This document shows positions 48,796 through 60,339 of a stretch of DNA of 64,000 nt, one piece after another (position 1 is the stretch's first letter; each line of letters begins with the position of its first letter). The stretch is taken from contig NC_061115.1 of NCBI RefSeq assembly GCF_002878395.1, forward strand, positions 98,777,724 through 98,841,723, read 5' to 3'. The notes beneath the pieces were generated by a model. The model searched no databases. It saw only the letters and a list, made by a program, of their open reading frames with translations, and was not told where the DNA came from. The translations under genes and the position numbers were made by a program. This DNA is from Capsicum annuum (taxonomy: Eukaryota > Streptophyta > Magnoliopsida > Solanales > Solanaceae).

Positions 48796-48920
48796 GCATT
48801 AATATTTTTCTGTTTTTGTTAGCAAATTTTGTAAAAGATTGGGAATATATTTAATAATGCAAATGACTCATACTTGTGGTTACGCATACCTTGTTTATCA
48901 TTTGGGGATGAATGTTCTTA

Positions 48921-50158
48921 GTGGGAGATACTATAATACCCTGGATTTTGACCCTTAGAAAATTTCCTAGAGTTCTAGTCTCTAGGCCTAATACGATGAA
49001 TGGGAATGAACCATATAACAGATAGAATGGTATTGTCTAGTCATATGCTGACCAGTATAGGTTGGTGGGATGGATTTTTGTTATTATAATTAATACGACT
49101 TAGGGGTATGAGTTGTATTGGTGGCTATAAGTCATTTGGCTCCTTAACTTAATGTTAGACTAGGTTACTTATATTGGATCTGAATATGAGTGGTTCAACA
49201 TGAGCTAAAAGGCAGGGTACGAGTCATACCATGGACTCATATAGTGGGTATTATCTAAATCTTCATTGGGTTTGATTTGCCAGGTGTATAGATGAAGGGT
49301 ATGGATCATATCCTTTAGATACGACTTGCTTGGATGAGTCGTATACTAGACAGTGTTGGATCTAAAGGTTGAGGATAGGACACGAGTAAAGGGTAACAAT
49401 CGTATTGAAGGGTATGACTCGTGAGGGTCAGTTGTACCTCGGTGATGGGATTTTGGTACAACTTAATTGGGAGTATTCTAGATATTTTCCTACTTATCCT
49501 AATAAGGCCCAACAACTTCTAACCTTCTTGGGAGGTTATTTACCCTATTATTCATTTTATTAACACATAGAAACTATTTTAGAACACACTATAATTATCT
49601 CAAAAGCCTTTGGGCAAGGAAAGCTAGGGTTTTAGAAGGATAAATTTGGGGCTTGTCTTGGTGATCTCTTTCTATCATTAGATTTGTTTAAGGCATGTTC
49701 TCTTTCCTTATTGTTATTTCTGACTAGAAGCATGGTTTTTATAAATGTTTTCATGACTTTATTTATTGTATAATTTGGGTTTTAAAATATGAATTGGGGT
49801 TTTGATATTAAATGGTTGGTTATGGTTTTCTATGGTTTTAATTATGCTTTATGTGCAATAATGGTGGTTTTGGATAATTGGATTGCATGGGAATGGTTTA
49901 ATTGTAATTGGAATTGGTTTTGGTTATATTATGCCCCTAATGTGTTTGACAAAATGCCTATAATAATGTTTTTATTGCATATTTTAATGGAACTCTTGTT
50001 TGTTTTAAAACTTGGTAAAATAATTATGCATGGTTTAAATGGCTTGGAAAGGTAAATGGCTTAATAGTTATGCTTGCGGGGTACATGGAATTCCCAAATG
50101 GTTTATTGTAAATGGAAAGGCACTTGGAATTCCCCTTAAACCTATATATGGTTGGCTA
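48921..50158 (+). repeat. Chr-3 polypurine tract and truncated 3' LTR
   Basis: GTGGGAGATAC (48921-48931) precedes the LTR start TATAATACCCTGGATTTTG at 48932. Similarity to the 5' LTR (20428) runs for 1227 bases to GTTGGCTA at 50158 and then stops; about 1.2 kb of LTR is missing. 48796-48920 is 3' UTR without features. Confidence 0.86.
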
Positions 50159-50195
50159 ATTTGTTGACTTATATATGCCTATATAATATGTTAGT
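50159..50195. other. Deletion junction with AT-rich filler
   Basis: Thirty-seven bases (TTGTTGACTTATATATGCC...) match neither the LTR on the left nor the RNase H sequence on the right, as expected for end-joining repair of a large deletion. Confidence 0.6.
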
Positions 50196-50720
50196 TATTT
50201 GAATCTAAAAGATAAGTTGACTTCAGCTCCATTCATGACTCCACCTTAGGGTACCAAGGGTTTTATAGTCTATTTTGATCCATTCTAAGTTTGTTTGGGT
50301 TGTCTTTTGATGCATCATGGTAAGGTGGTTGCTTATTCCCCTAGATAGTTGAAGGTTCATGAGAAGAACTATCTGACTCATAACTTGGAGTTGTTAGTCG
50401 TGGTGTTCGCATTGAAAATTTGGTGTCACTATTTGTATGGGGGCTATGTTGATATCTCTTTTGATCATAAGAGCCTATAGTTTGTATTTACTAGCTCAAT
50501 CTAAGGAAAAAATATTTCTTAAGTTTTTGAATAACTATGATATGAGTCTTCACTATCACCCAGGAAAAGCTAATATAGTTACTGATGCTCTTAACAGGTT
50601 ATCCATGGGGAGTCTGGCTCATGTGGATTAGGATAAGTGGGAATTGGTGAAGTATATTCACCATTTATCTAATGTTGGATTTTATCTCTTGGGCTCGTAG
50701 AATGGTGGTGTGTTTGTGCA
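50196..50720 (+). pseudogene. Chr-2 RNase H, decayed
   Basis: Starts abruptly with LNLKDKLTSAPFMTPP, the lead-in to RNase H, so RT is absent. Then [40 protein letters not shown] and [11 protein letters not shown] follow, and the frame 50437-50631 ends [20 protein letters not shown] then NRLSMGSLAHVD. Stops occur after PP, after PF and in the YSPR(stop)LK segment, where Chr-4 has a Gln (CAG). It matches the Chr-4 domain at 61459-61890. Confidence 0.85.
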
Positions 50721-51800
50721 GTAAGTGGGTCAATCATCTCTTGGTTCAAAAACAAAAGAGAAACAGGTATTGGATCCTCTCTTGATGAAGATCAAGGATG
50801 ATGTGGCAAAGCAAAAAGTGATAGCTTTTAAGATAGGTGGTGATGGTATCTTTAGGTACCAAGGGAGGTTATGTATTCCCTATTTTGATGGATTATAAGG
50901 TAAGATTTTTGTCGAGGCTCATAAATCACGGTATATTGTTCATACCGGTATAACAAAGATGTACCATGATGTCAAATAGATGTATTGGTGGAACAATATA
51001 AAATAGGATGTAGCCAACTTTATGGCTAAGTATATGGTGTGTTAGCAAGTAAAAGTGGAGCACATGAGGCTGGGTGGGCTGCTTCAAGAGATAGAATTAC
51101 CTGTATGTAAATAGAAGATAATTAGTATGGATTTTGTACCGGCCTTTCATGGTCTCACAATTAGTGTGACTCCATTTGGGTCATCGTAGATGGGATGAAC
51201 AAGTTTGCTTACTTCTTGCTCATTAGTACTACTTATTCTGTGGAGGACTATGCGAAGATTTTCCTTCATGAAACTATAAAATTCCATGGCACTAGTCTCG
51301 CTTATTTTGGATTGTGGTACCCAGTTTTCATCACATTTTTGTCTCTCTTTGCTATGTGGTTTGAGGACTAAAGTGAGTCTTAGTGTGGCTTTTTACCCAT
51401 AGTTTGATAGGCAAGCCAAAAGGGCTATTCAGACTTTGGAGGATATGTTGTGAGCCTCTATGATTGATTATGGTGGTCGTTCATTTGACCATTTACCTTT
51501 GATTTAATTTGCTTACAACATTAGTTACCATTATAGATTGGTATGGTGTTATTTGAGGCATTGTACTGCAGGAGGTATAGGTCTCCTATTGGGTGGTTCA
51601 AGGTTTGTGAAGTGGAAATGTTTAGCCCGGATTTAGTTCACCAAACTATGCAAAGTTGAAGGTGATTCACGATAGGCTTAAGACCGCACAAAGATGCCAA
51701 AAGTCCTATATGGATGTGAGGTGAAGGGACTTGGAATTTGAGGTTAGATATTGAGTATTCTTGAAGGTATATCCCATGAAGGAAGTGATGCAATTTTTGT
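50721..51800 (+). pseudogene. Chr-2 integrase, decayed
   Basis: Zinc-binding region near 50930-51065 (HKSRYIVHTGITKMYHDVK, then YMVC). First catalytic Asp in IWVIVDGMNK (51174-51203). Second in LILDCGTQFSSHF (about 51303-51340), which needs a frame shift to be read. The Glu position is Lys in RQAKRAIQTLEDML (about 51413-51450), so the triad is broken. The following DHLPLI, FAYNISYHYR and frame-shifted pieces of the integrase C-terminal domain (about 51715-51850) complete it. Confidence 0.83.
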
Positions 51801-52130
51801 AGAAGGGGAGGCTCAGTCCCTAATATGTTGGCCCGTATATGTTTAGATAGGTTGGTAATGTTTATTATGAGTTGGATTTGCCCCCTAGCATGAGTTCCAT
51901 TCATCTGATATTCCATTTGTTCATGTTGTACAAATGTGTGGATGATCCTTCATTGGTTGTCCATTTGGAGGACATTGGTATTTCAGATTCTTCATCCTAT
52001 GAGGAGGTCCTACTGAGGATCTAGGATTGGAAATTTTGTGGGTTGCAAAGGAAAGTGGTGGCTTCGGTGAAGATTCTGTGGCGGAACCAAAATTGTAAGA
52101 AAGCTTTATGAGAAAATAAGGAGGACATGA
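51801..52130 (+). pseudogene. Chr-2 chromodomain-like tail
   Basis: Readable in the plus frame as YMFRVGNVYYELDLPPSMSS-like sequence followed by SSYEEVLLRI (about 51995-52020) and KVVASVKILWRNQN (about 52048-52090), then KEDMKSK. It matches the module at 63091-63350 in Chr-4. 52131-52340 is 3' UTR with no feature apart from a polypurine tract at its end. Confidence 0.78.
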
Positions 52131-52340
52131 AGTCCAAGTATCCGTTCTATTGCTGATTTTGGCAAATCATGCTTGAGGTATGTGTTAGTTCTTGACATCT
52201 CTATTTTCTATACCTTTGATGATGGTGGATTGTGAATCTTTGGGTGTGTGTTTTATGTATTATACGTGAGAGTTGAGATGTTTGGGGTTAAATCGTTCTT
52301 ATAGTTCCTTGTCCAATCATTCAAGGGAGAATGATCCTAA

Positions 52341-52351
52341 GTGGGGGAGAA
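52341..52351 (+). other. Chr-2 polypurine tract
   Basis: GTGGGGGAGAA directly before the 3' LTR; this all-but-one purine run is the plus-strand primer of the family. Confidence 0.85.
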
Positions 52352-54718
52352 TAAAACACCCCAAACTTTGTCCCTTGTACAATTTCCGGAGTGTTAAACC
52401 TTTTATGTATCATATGACTTATGCCATACGACTCGTATGTTATGGATACAGGTCTGAGACCCAAGTCATATTTTGGTCAGTGTCACATTGGCCAAGTTTT
52501 GTTCTTGGTATAAAAATACATCAACCGAGTCATATGATCACAATACGAGAAGTATAGTTCCAAACCTTTGTTGTCCAGTGTCTAACCTTGATGTTATCCC
52601 TAGGGTACGGTTTGAGGGTACTAGTCATATGGTTGGGGTATGAGTTAAGATAAAGAGTCACATGTTAGACAGAATGTGATGTCCAATATTTTTATAAAGG
52701 TACAAGTGGAGGGTACCACTCGTATTATGTGAATACAAGTGGAGAGACCAAACTGTACCCTCCTGCGAGTCTTTTACTACTTTTTAGCTGAGGGTACTTT
52801 AGACATTTTTCACCCCAAGACCTTAAGACCCCATATTTTATAACACTATTCGGTCCCTCATTATTCACTTTAGAAGACCATAAACACTTTCAACACTCTC
52901 TAAAAACCTCTCAAGAAGATTGGGCAAGGGTTTGATCAAGGGGGTCATCTAGAGTCTTAAGGTTCGAAATCTCTCCATAAATCTTCATAATTCAGGCATG
53001 ACTCTTCCTTCATTGTAAGTTCATGAAAATAATTTGTTTAAAGATTTTTTTATGACTCATTAATGGTGGTTTTGAAATCAAATGTTGAGGGTTTTGTTGC
53101 ATATTGTTGAGTATTGTTTGCTCTTGGTTTAAATTCTGAATATACATATTTTAATTATGGTTTTGTACGTGTGGATTCTTTGTAATTGTGGTTTAACAAT
53201 TGGGTCATTTTTAACCCTAAATATTTTTTACTTTGGTTTTGGTCTTGGTAATAGTATGTGCTCAACTAGTTTGTGAAAATACCTATGAGAAAAATCCTAT
53301 CATATGATGTCTTGTGTTTTGAACTAATACTTGGCATAAGGAAGTTAATGAATGATCAATGGTTTATGGAGGTCTTACTGACCATAAATTGAATTAAAGT
53401 GTGATTTGAACTAAGGCATTGGCCTATTGATGTAAATGGTTGGTAAATGGTTTCATGAAGGCCGTGTTGGCTATATATTGATTTAAATAGAAACCTTGGT
53501 AGTTTAATCGGCTAAATGGGTTTGATAACCTACACATTTAATTGAATTTATGTCTTTTTTAAACAATGGGTCAAGTCCCAAAATGAACAATTGGTTAATA
53601 ATGGTAATAGCATGTGTTGTACGCTTTCAAGTGGTGTTTGTATGACAATACCAATGGGATGCCTCTATAAGTAATTGGACTAATGGTTGTGTGTATGTGT
53701 AAAGAATGTTTTAATTGTGATTTAAAGTGGAATTTATAGGCTGGCAATAAATGTGGAGTCCAAAGGACTAATGCGGGAAACTGCACTAGCCGATGCGGGT
53801 GTCTATATGACTAGGACGTTCAAGTTCTCTAAATGAATATATGAATGGGAGGTTCGAGTCCCTCATATTGCATATATTGGTACTTAAGTCACCTTGATTA
53901 TGCCAGGAGCTTTGAGTCCCCAATAAAGGCATATACATATATGGATATTCTGTTATTCATGTCGTTACACGGACTGGGTCCTTCCAACTAGGGGAGAGCT
54001 GGGCCCATATATCCCGTAGGTGCCTTGTTCTATGATGGTTATTCTACATATCCAATGTTAAGGTTTTTAGAAATTGATACTAAGCCTTTTTTCCTATCCC
54101 AGCATGATATATATAGGTATGTATGATTCCATATGATGATTTATCTTGATTTTAATGGTGGCATTATTTTATTCTTTTATCCTTGAGTTACATGCTAGCG
54201 CTCAAATCTCTAACCGTCTCCAGATGTTGTATCCCCATGCGATGCAGGTCTTAGAGTTTCTTCTTCCTTTCCTATGCAGTGACCAAGTGTTTGAGTTAGC
54301 TCATGATTTAACGTTTAAATGGTGATCTTCCATATTTCATAAGGCATTCATTTTAGAGTCCTTACATATGATGTTTCAGACTTTGTTTAGGCTTGTTTTG
54401 GCTATGGTCGGGGGCATGTCTCGATCGGATACTCTTTGGATTTGATTAGAGGCTTTGTCAGATTACTATTGGTATGGGCATTGTCTGTGGTGGTATTAGA
54501 TTTAATATTGGTATTGGCATTGATGTCGATACCTGATATTGTTGGTTATGTTCACTCTTTGATGTCTTTATATAACTAAACTCGTATCATGTAATATGTT
54601 TAGGATTCATTCAAATTTGAGGTTGTTGTGTTGGCTAGGTTAGGTGGAGGAGGTGATCTCTGGTCCACATGGGACTTGGGATGCCCATCATGGTTAGGCC
54701 CTAGTTTAGGCCGAGAAA
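52352..54718 (+). repeat. Chr-2 3' LTR
   Basis: Partner of 17678-20022 (AAACACCCCAAACTTTG start; final bases degraded to GAGAAA). U3 palindromes lie at 52405-52760. Shared landmarks include GCACTAGCCG(C/A)T near 53785 and 19118 and CGTTACACGGACTGGG-like sequence near 53965. Confidence 0.87.
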
Positions 54719-56600
54719 TATAACTAGGGACATACCTAGGGAACAATAGATATCTATCGTACTCTAATTGGATAGTTCTGGTATGGGACCTCGATACTCT
54801 TTGGTAGGTTGGCACCAGTGAAGACCGAGGCACTCAATGATGTAACTAGGGTACACTTGTACCCTGTTTAGTCTTGGTCAGTGCGTCAATGGTGGGTGGG
54901 ACACCACTCACAGCCTTCAGTAATACTTTTTTAAAGGTATAATCAAGTTCTATATCTTTCTTCTTCTTCTCTCCCTTACTTCTCTACTTTTTTTCCTCTA
55001 TTCTATCCTCCTCTTCTTATAGGGCTACAAATCAAACTCCATTTCCTCAATCTCTTAATCATCAGCCTCAACGACCAAAGCCCTGTTATTAAAACTTGGG
55101 ACCATAAAGTCCACATCAATAGCTAGCTCCACCAAGAATGGCATAATAGGTGCTGGAGGAGGTACAGCAAGGATGGTCCACTCAGTAAGCTCCCTAACTG
55201 CTTATTTTAAAGAGACCAAGATAGTGTTAATGGTTCTTATATCAGGATCTTGCACCTTCTCTACCCTACCAATATTAGGCTCTCAAATATGTAAAAATAG
55301 GTCTAAACCACCCATATAGCTGTCTTAATCTCATCATCTACGAAGGTTTTTACCTCTAGATCTTACTTCTTAATCCCAACATCACTCCAGATCTACGTCA
55401 TCAAGATCTACTCCAACTGAGTAGTAGGGATCAATGTATATTTAGTAGGAGCATATGGGTGGGCAGCAAGGGTGATATGCCCAGCTAGGAAGAGGATGAA
55501 GTAGCACAACTTTAGATGTTGAGATCTCACTGTTTGAGGTATCCCTCACTACATCAGTTATCTCATCACCCCAGGATGAAGTTTTTGAGTTCCTTAAATC
55601 CCTTATTAAAGCCATGTCTACAATATTTATAGGCTGGATGAAGCTATCTATTACATATATAGTCGACATATGTCAATTACTAACCATCTGAGCGATGAGA
55701 TAGGGGAATGGTAATGTGGTGATGAACTACAACACCTTGTCTTAGATATCCTCTACAATGATTAACGAGATGTTCATCTCTAAGTCAGCAATATAAGCAG
55801 CTACCAGAATGGCATTGGTCATATCCAATGTGTTATCATTTATTGTGGGTGAAATGTGATACCTCACCAATGACCACTAAGAATTGGCAAAAAATTTCAG
55901 TGTATGCTTATATACTATTGCCCGGTTGACCAATGAGGCATTTTATCCTTTTTTACAATTTGGTCTACCAACCACCTATAGTGCAACAATCTGTTCTCCA
56001 TGCTTAACTTTTTCACCCTTTTCAAATCATTGATCCAAAAATCATATTCTTGAGTCTCATCAACCAGCTTAAAAGTGTTTCCAAATAAGGCATTAGAGAT
56101 TGGTTTCCAAAAATCATATTTCTTGAGTCTCATATCAAGTCAAGGCTGCTTTCTCATGTCTGTATACTTGCTCATGAGTTATTTTCCTAAAAATTGTTGC
56201 ATCATTAGCATAGAAATCCCTCACCAACTATGGCTAGTAGTTTCTGAGAGTTACAGCCATCCACCCCAACCTATACCACTCCAATTCCTGCACTAACTTT
56301 GGGATTTTCTATAGAGATTCTAGCAAAATATGGGGCTCTTTTTGTATATTCCTCTTTTTTTCCACTATCAGACATGAGACACCGTGAATATAGTAATCTT
56401 GAGAGTTTTTCACTATCCGTTGTCTCAGGTAAACTCCTTTTTGAAGTGGGGAAGCAACAATACCCTTGGAGGATTTAGGGTTAGATTCTTCCTCTCCTCT
56501 GAGGAACTCATCTCCTCATCATTATCACTCATGTCTTTCTTTCAAATTCAAGCACATAAGGAGGGAATGTGTTTGAAATCTAGGAGTAGCTTGATTAGAT
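54719..56600 (-). pseudogene. Ath-2 env-like gene, decayed
   Basis: Homologue of the Ath-3 env-like gene (30201-32270). On the minus strand, 56133-55915 reads RLKKYDFWKPISNALFGNTF, KLVDETQEYDFWINDLKRVK and HYRWLVDQIVKKDKMPHW. 55669-55442 reads IYVIDSFIQPINIVDMALIR and SWGDEITDVVRDTSNSEIS. The region between (55680-55910) contains pieces equivalent to the FFANS...LVRYHISPTIND-type core with stops, and 54930-55100 is Lys/Glu-rich like the Ath-3 C-terminal part. It follows Chr-2 without any other sequence, which supports the claim that Chr-2 is inserted in Ath-2. The protein's function is unknown. Confidence 0.7.
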
Positions 56601-57288
56601 AAATTAGATATAATTTTTGTACTCTTTTGATTGATTGAAGTTGCAGAAGTATTTAAATGGGTTTAAAATGGTATTGGGAATCAGGTAGAGGGTATTAGGA
56701 TTATTTTCCAGGTCAAGTTGTGTTGGGTCTAAGTTGTCATTTAAAATAGAAGACCCAACAGATGACTTATACCTATGATTGTGGAAACCAACCACGATCG
56801 TTATTCTTTCACGTACTAAAAGGTGTTAAGGAAAATTACCGAAGAACCTACAAAATTTTAGGATAATCGCAACATGTAAACATGATTATTCCTTAACATC
56901 ATAGGTTCAATGTCTGGAATGGTGGTTTTCAAGATTTTGATTAGATGATTGGCACCACAATCATCATATATAGGTATTATCGTGATGACTAATCATAGAA
57001 CAACTCCTAAATTTCATCCTTTAGGACTTTAGTGGATTGTGTGCAGATGACTGAACCAACAATCATAGGATCTCCCTACGATTGTGCAATTCTATTGTAA
57101 GTTCATTGCTGAGTCCTATTCTATACTTTCTTTACTGCCAATCCATATACAAGTAAGACACGTTACCCTATAAATTTAGTATGTACAAAATCACGAGTTG
57201 TCTCCCAAGAAGTACTTGATTAACATCGCAAAACGATGTGGATAAGTTGGTTACTCAAATTTCTCTAACAAGCCCATGGGTTGCCTCT
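56601..57288 (-). other. Ath-2 spacer with CACGATTGTGG-type words
   Basis: Non-coding region between env-like gene and integrase. Words such as CCTATGATTGTGG (56770), CACAATCATCA (56970), ACAATCATAGGATC (57059) and CTACGATTGTGCA (57076) recur. Related words occur in the Ath-2 LTR piece at 15650-15770. Confidence 0.6.
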
Positions 57289-57767
57289 CATGAAGCACTT
57301 GATTTAACATCAGGGAATGAATCTGGTGTGATTGAAACCTTAGGCACCTTCTAAATGCACATCATATACTACCTACATTTCCTCTATGGACCTAAGATAG
57401 TGTTTTACCAGTTGGCTATTCATCTTAAACCTTTGGACGTCCTTAATGTCCAACTCAAGTGCACCATAGGGAGCAGTTTAGTCATGATACAACCCTCTAA
57501 ATATTGACCTAAACTTACATAAAAATGACTTCATCTTAGGCTCAAAAATAAATACCATATCACATGCAATGAATTCTCTTTTCTCAATCTTGCAATTATG
57601 GTATAGCTTAATCCTCTCCTTGTACAAAGCTGATCATTTATAAGAATAGAGATGAAATTTATTTATCTCATTAATCTACTTTAGTTGTATTTAGTCCTAT
57701 TATTCCACTCATGATTTAGCTTTTTCAAAGCCAATAATGTCATTTACTCAAGATCAAAGGGAAAATA
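57289..57767 (-). pseudogene. Ath-2 integrase C-terminal end
   Basis: Colinear with the end of the Ath-3 integrase (33436-33900): the GGTTGCCTCTCATGAAGCAC block at 57290, then on the minus strand the segment with EKREFIACDMVFIF (about 57600-57540) and, upstream, INKFHLYSYK...LYKERIKLYHN (about 57690-57600). It continues in frame pieces to 57767, where the Chr-4 LTR starts. The catalytic core, RT and gag of Ath-2 would lie right of 64000. Confidence 0.72.
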
Positions 57768-60129
57768 TATAACACCCTGGGTTTTGTCCCTTAGAAAATT
57801 TCCTAGAATTCTAGTCTCTGGACCAATTATGAATCATGGAGATTAGCTGTACAATAGGGTACAAATGGTATGGTCCAGTCATATGCTAACCGATATTAGT
57901 TGGTGGGATGGATTTTGGTTACTGGAATAGATAGGATTTAGGGGTACGAGTTAAGTTGGTGGGTATGGATCATTTGGTTCCTTAACTTAATCTTATACTT
58001 GTTTACTTATGTTGGATCTGAGTATGAGGGGATTACTATGAGCTGTAAGCCAGGATATGAGTCATACCATGGACTTGTATAGTGGCAATGTCTAAATCTT
58101 TCTTGGGTTTAATCTGCCAGGGGTACGGATGAAGGGTATGGATCATATGCTTCGTATACAACTTGGTTGTATAAGTCATATGCTTGATAGTGTTGGATCC
58201 AGAGGTTGAGGATAGGATACGAGTAGAGGGTACCAATCCTATTGAAGGGTACGACTCTTAAGGGTCAGTCGTACCCCTGTGATGGGGTTTTGCTGCAACT
58301 TAAGTGGGGGTATTCTAGACATTTCCTGACTTATCCTAATAAGGTCCCACTACTTATAACCTACTTGGAGGATATTTACCCTATTATTCCATTCATTAAC
58401 ACTTAGAAAATCATCTAAAACACTCTATAATTCTCTCAAAAGCTTTTGGCTAGGGTTTCAGCTAGATGATTTATTTGGGGCTTGTCCTGGTGATTTCTTT
58501 CCATCATTATTTTAGTTTAAGGCATGTTCTCTTCGCTCATTGTTAATTCTAACAAGAAGCATGATTTTATGAATGTTTTCATGACTTTAATGATTGTATG
58601 ATTTTGATTTTCAAATATGAATTGGGGATTTTCATATTAAATAGTTGTTTATGGTTTTCTGTGGTTTTAATTATGCTTTACATGCAATAATGGTGGTTTT
58701 GGATAATAGGATAGCATGGGAGTGGTTTAATTTTAATTGGAATTGGTTTTCGTTTTATTATGCCCCCAATGTGTTTGACAAAATGCCTATAATAATGTTT
58801 TCATTGCATTAAGTATCTTTTATGGAACTCTTGCTTGTTTTAAAACTTGGTAAAGGAATTATTCATAGTTTAAATGGCTTGAAAAGATAAATGACAAAAT
58901 GGTTATGCTTATGGGGTACATGGAATCCCCCAAGTGGTTTAATATAGTAAATAAAAGAGTACTTAGAAGTCCCCTTAAACCTATATATGGTTGGTTATGG
59001 ATAGTACTTGCACAAATGGTCAGTATGATGATACCACCACTAAATGGCCTTGGTCAATAAATGGTAAATGGATTGATTGGTTTCTTGGTAATGGTTTTAA
59101 TTGGGCAATAGTGGCAGAATATGTAGCAAAGCTATGAAAGGTGGAGGTCCCAGGGAGACCAAAACTTGAAACTCATATTTGCCAATTTTAATTGGTCTTG
59201 GTGACCATATGCATAATATCACACTATATTTTGAGGGATGTACTATTCATCCCAGGCTTTCTTCCTTATCGTGCGGCTACACACATTGGGTCCCTTTCAG
59301 CATGGAGAGCTGAACCGATATTACCTGTGGACAGTTTAGGATAGCAAAGCCACACAATGCAGGTTTTTAAATACGTGCTAAACCTGGTCGCCTTTCCCGT
59401 CATAGTTGTTATGTATATATGTATATATATATATATATATTTGTGTATGGTTGTGTGCATATGAAGGGTTTTACTTAGCCTTATAAATGGCATTATTTTA
59501 TACTTATCATGAAATCATGCTAGGGTTCACCCACTAATTCGTCTACTGGCAGCTCTATACTCACGCTATGCAGGAACCAACCATTCTACTCCTCTTTAAT
59601 AGTGATTGACTTGGGGATCAATATTTGGACTGAAGTGGTGAGCTTCCATCCTTTTGGAAGGCTTCATTTCATGTTATAGATATTTTTAGGCACTTTAATT
59701 TTATTTTGGATATTGGTTTTAGCCATGGTTGGGGGCATGTTCCAATTGGATTTTGGTAATATTTTGGTTAGAGGCTTTGTAGTATTGTTAGGGGTTGGAA
59801 TGGGCGGGGTCAGTATTGGTTTCAGCCTTAGTATTGGTATTAACACTGGGGCAAACACTAGTCTATGGGATTTTTGGTTGTTCTATTGTATTTTATTTTG
59901 GAATTAATTATATCATATTTTGTAACTTATTTGGTTATGGCCTAGTTTATGGCCTTTGGAATGGTTTGTTACAGTTGGGTAGTTTGTGTGGGATGGTTGG
60001 ACTCGGTTGGGCTAATCATAGTTGTGATCCTATCCAGAGTCTTCATGTGAGCTATTACACTATCTCGTTATATGCTCAAAATTCAGCACACTCAGGGTAG
60101 GCGACTGGAGGTTGGGTTAGGTCTTGTCA
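57768..60129 (+). repeat. Chr-4 5' LTR
   Basis: TATAACACCCTGGGTTTTG...GTCA. U3 palindromic words lie at 57930-58265. A TA/TG dinucleotide run lies at 59411-59440. Its partner begins at 63580. Confidence 0.88.
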
Positions 60130-60132
60130 AGT

Positions 60133-60144
60133 TGGTATCAAATC
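60133..60144 (+). other. Chr-4 tRNA-iMet primer binding site
   Basis: TGGTATCAAATC matches the initiator-tRNA site at 10 of 12 positions, 3 bases after the LTR. Confidence 0.82.
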
Positions 60145-60339
60145 CTAGGTTCATGGCCAATTAGAAGTCTGCAAAGCCATGTCGAGTAGAGTCTCTTTAG
60201 GGGTGTGTAGCACACCATACTCATAAGGGAGAGGCTACAAGGTATTTAGGTATGTCTTACTTTCTTGGTATTCAATTTTCAAGCTTGGAGTCTCAGTCCT
60301 GGAATCTTCTCTAATCCTTGTTTGTTCTTCTTCTGGATC

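Larger units (their letters stand above)
20428..50158 (+). mobile_element. Chr-3: chromovirus-like element hosting Ath-3
   Basis: Plus strand: 5' LTR 20428-22871, primer site 22875-22886, gag 23083, protease 24400, RT 24858, RNase H 25700, integrase to 27220 and again from 48331, chromodomain-like tail, polypurine tract 48921-48931 and a 3' LTR from 48932 cut at 50158. It lies in the early gag of Chr-2. All six coding domains are present, which makes it the most complete chromovirus here, but with many stops. The right target duplication is lost with the LTR end. Confidence 0.88.
17678..54718 (+). mobile_element. Chr-2: chromovirus-like element hosting Chr-3
   Basis: The plus-strand outer element: 5' LTR 17678-20022, primer site 20027-20038, gag start 20233-20427, then Chr-3 inserted, then from about 50196 RNase H, integrase, chromodomain-like tail, polypurine tract 52341-52351 and 3' LTR 52352-54718. 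The LTR pair has the same start and end words and the same length (2345 and 2367 bp). The element's own late gag, protease and RT are absent; the simplest reading is one deletion that also removed the right half of the Chr-3 3' LTR. The flanks TAACA (17673-17677) and TATAA (54719-54723) match at only 3 of 5. Confidence 0.8.

Noticed and set aside
49789..50055. Plus-strand Trp/Phe-rich frame of 88 codons.
   Set aside because: It is inside the Chr-3 3' LTR; the corresponding stretches at 21340-21500 and 58620-58800 are not conserved as proteins.
59411..59440. TA-rich run and the similar one at 29298-29315, considered as origin or scaffold-attachment signals.
   Set aside because: Plain dinucleotide microsatellites without other support.
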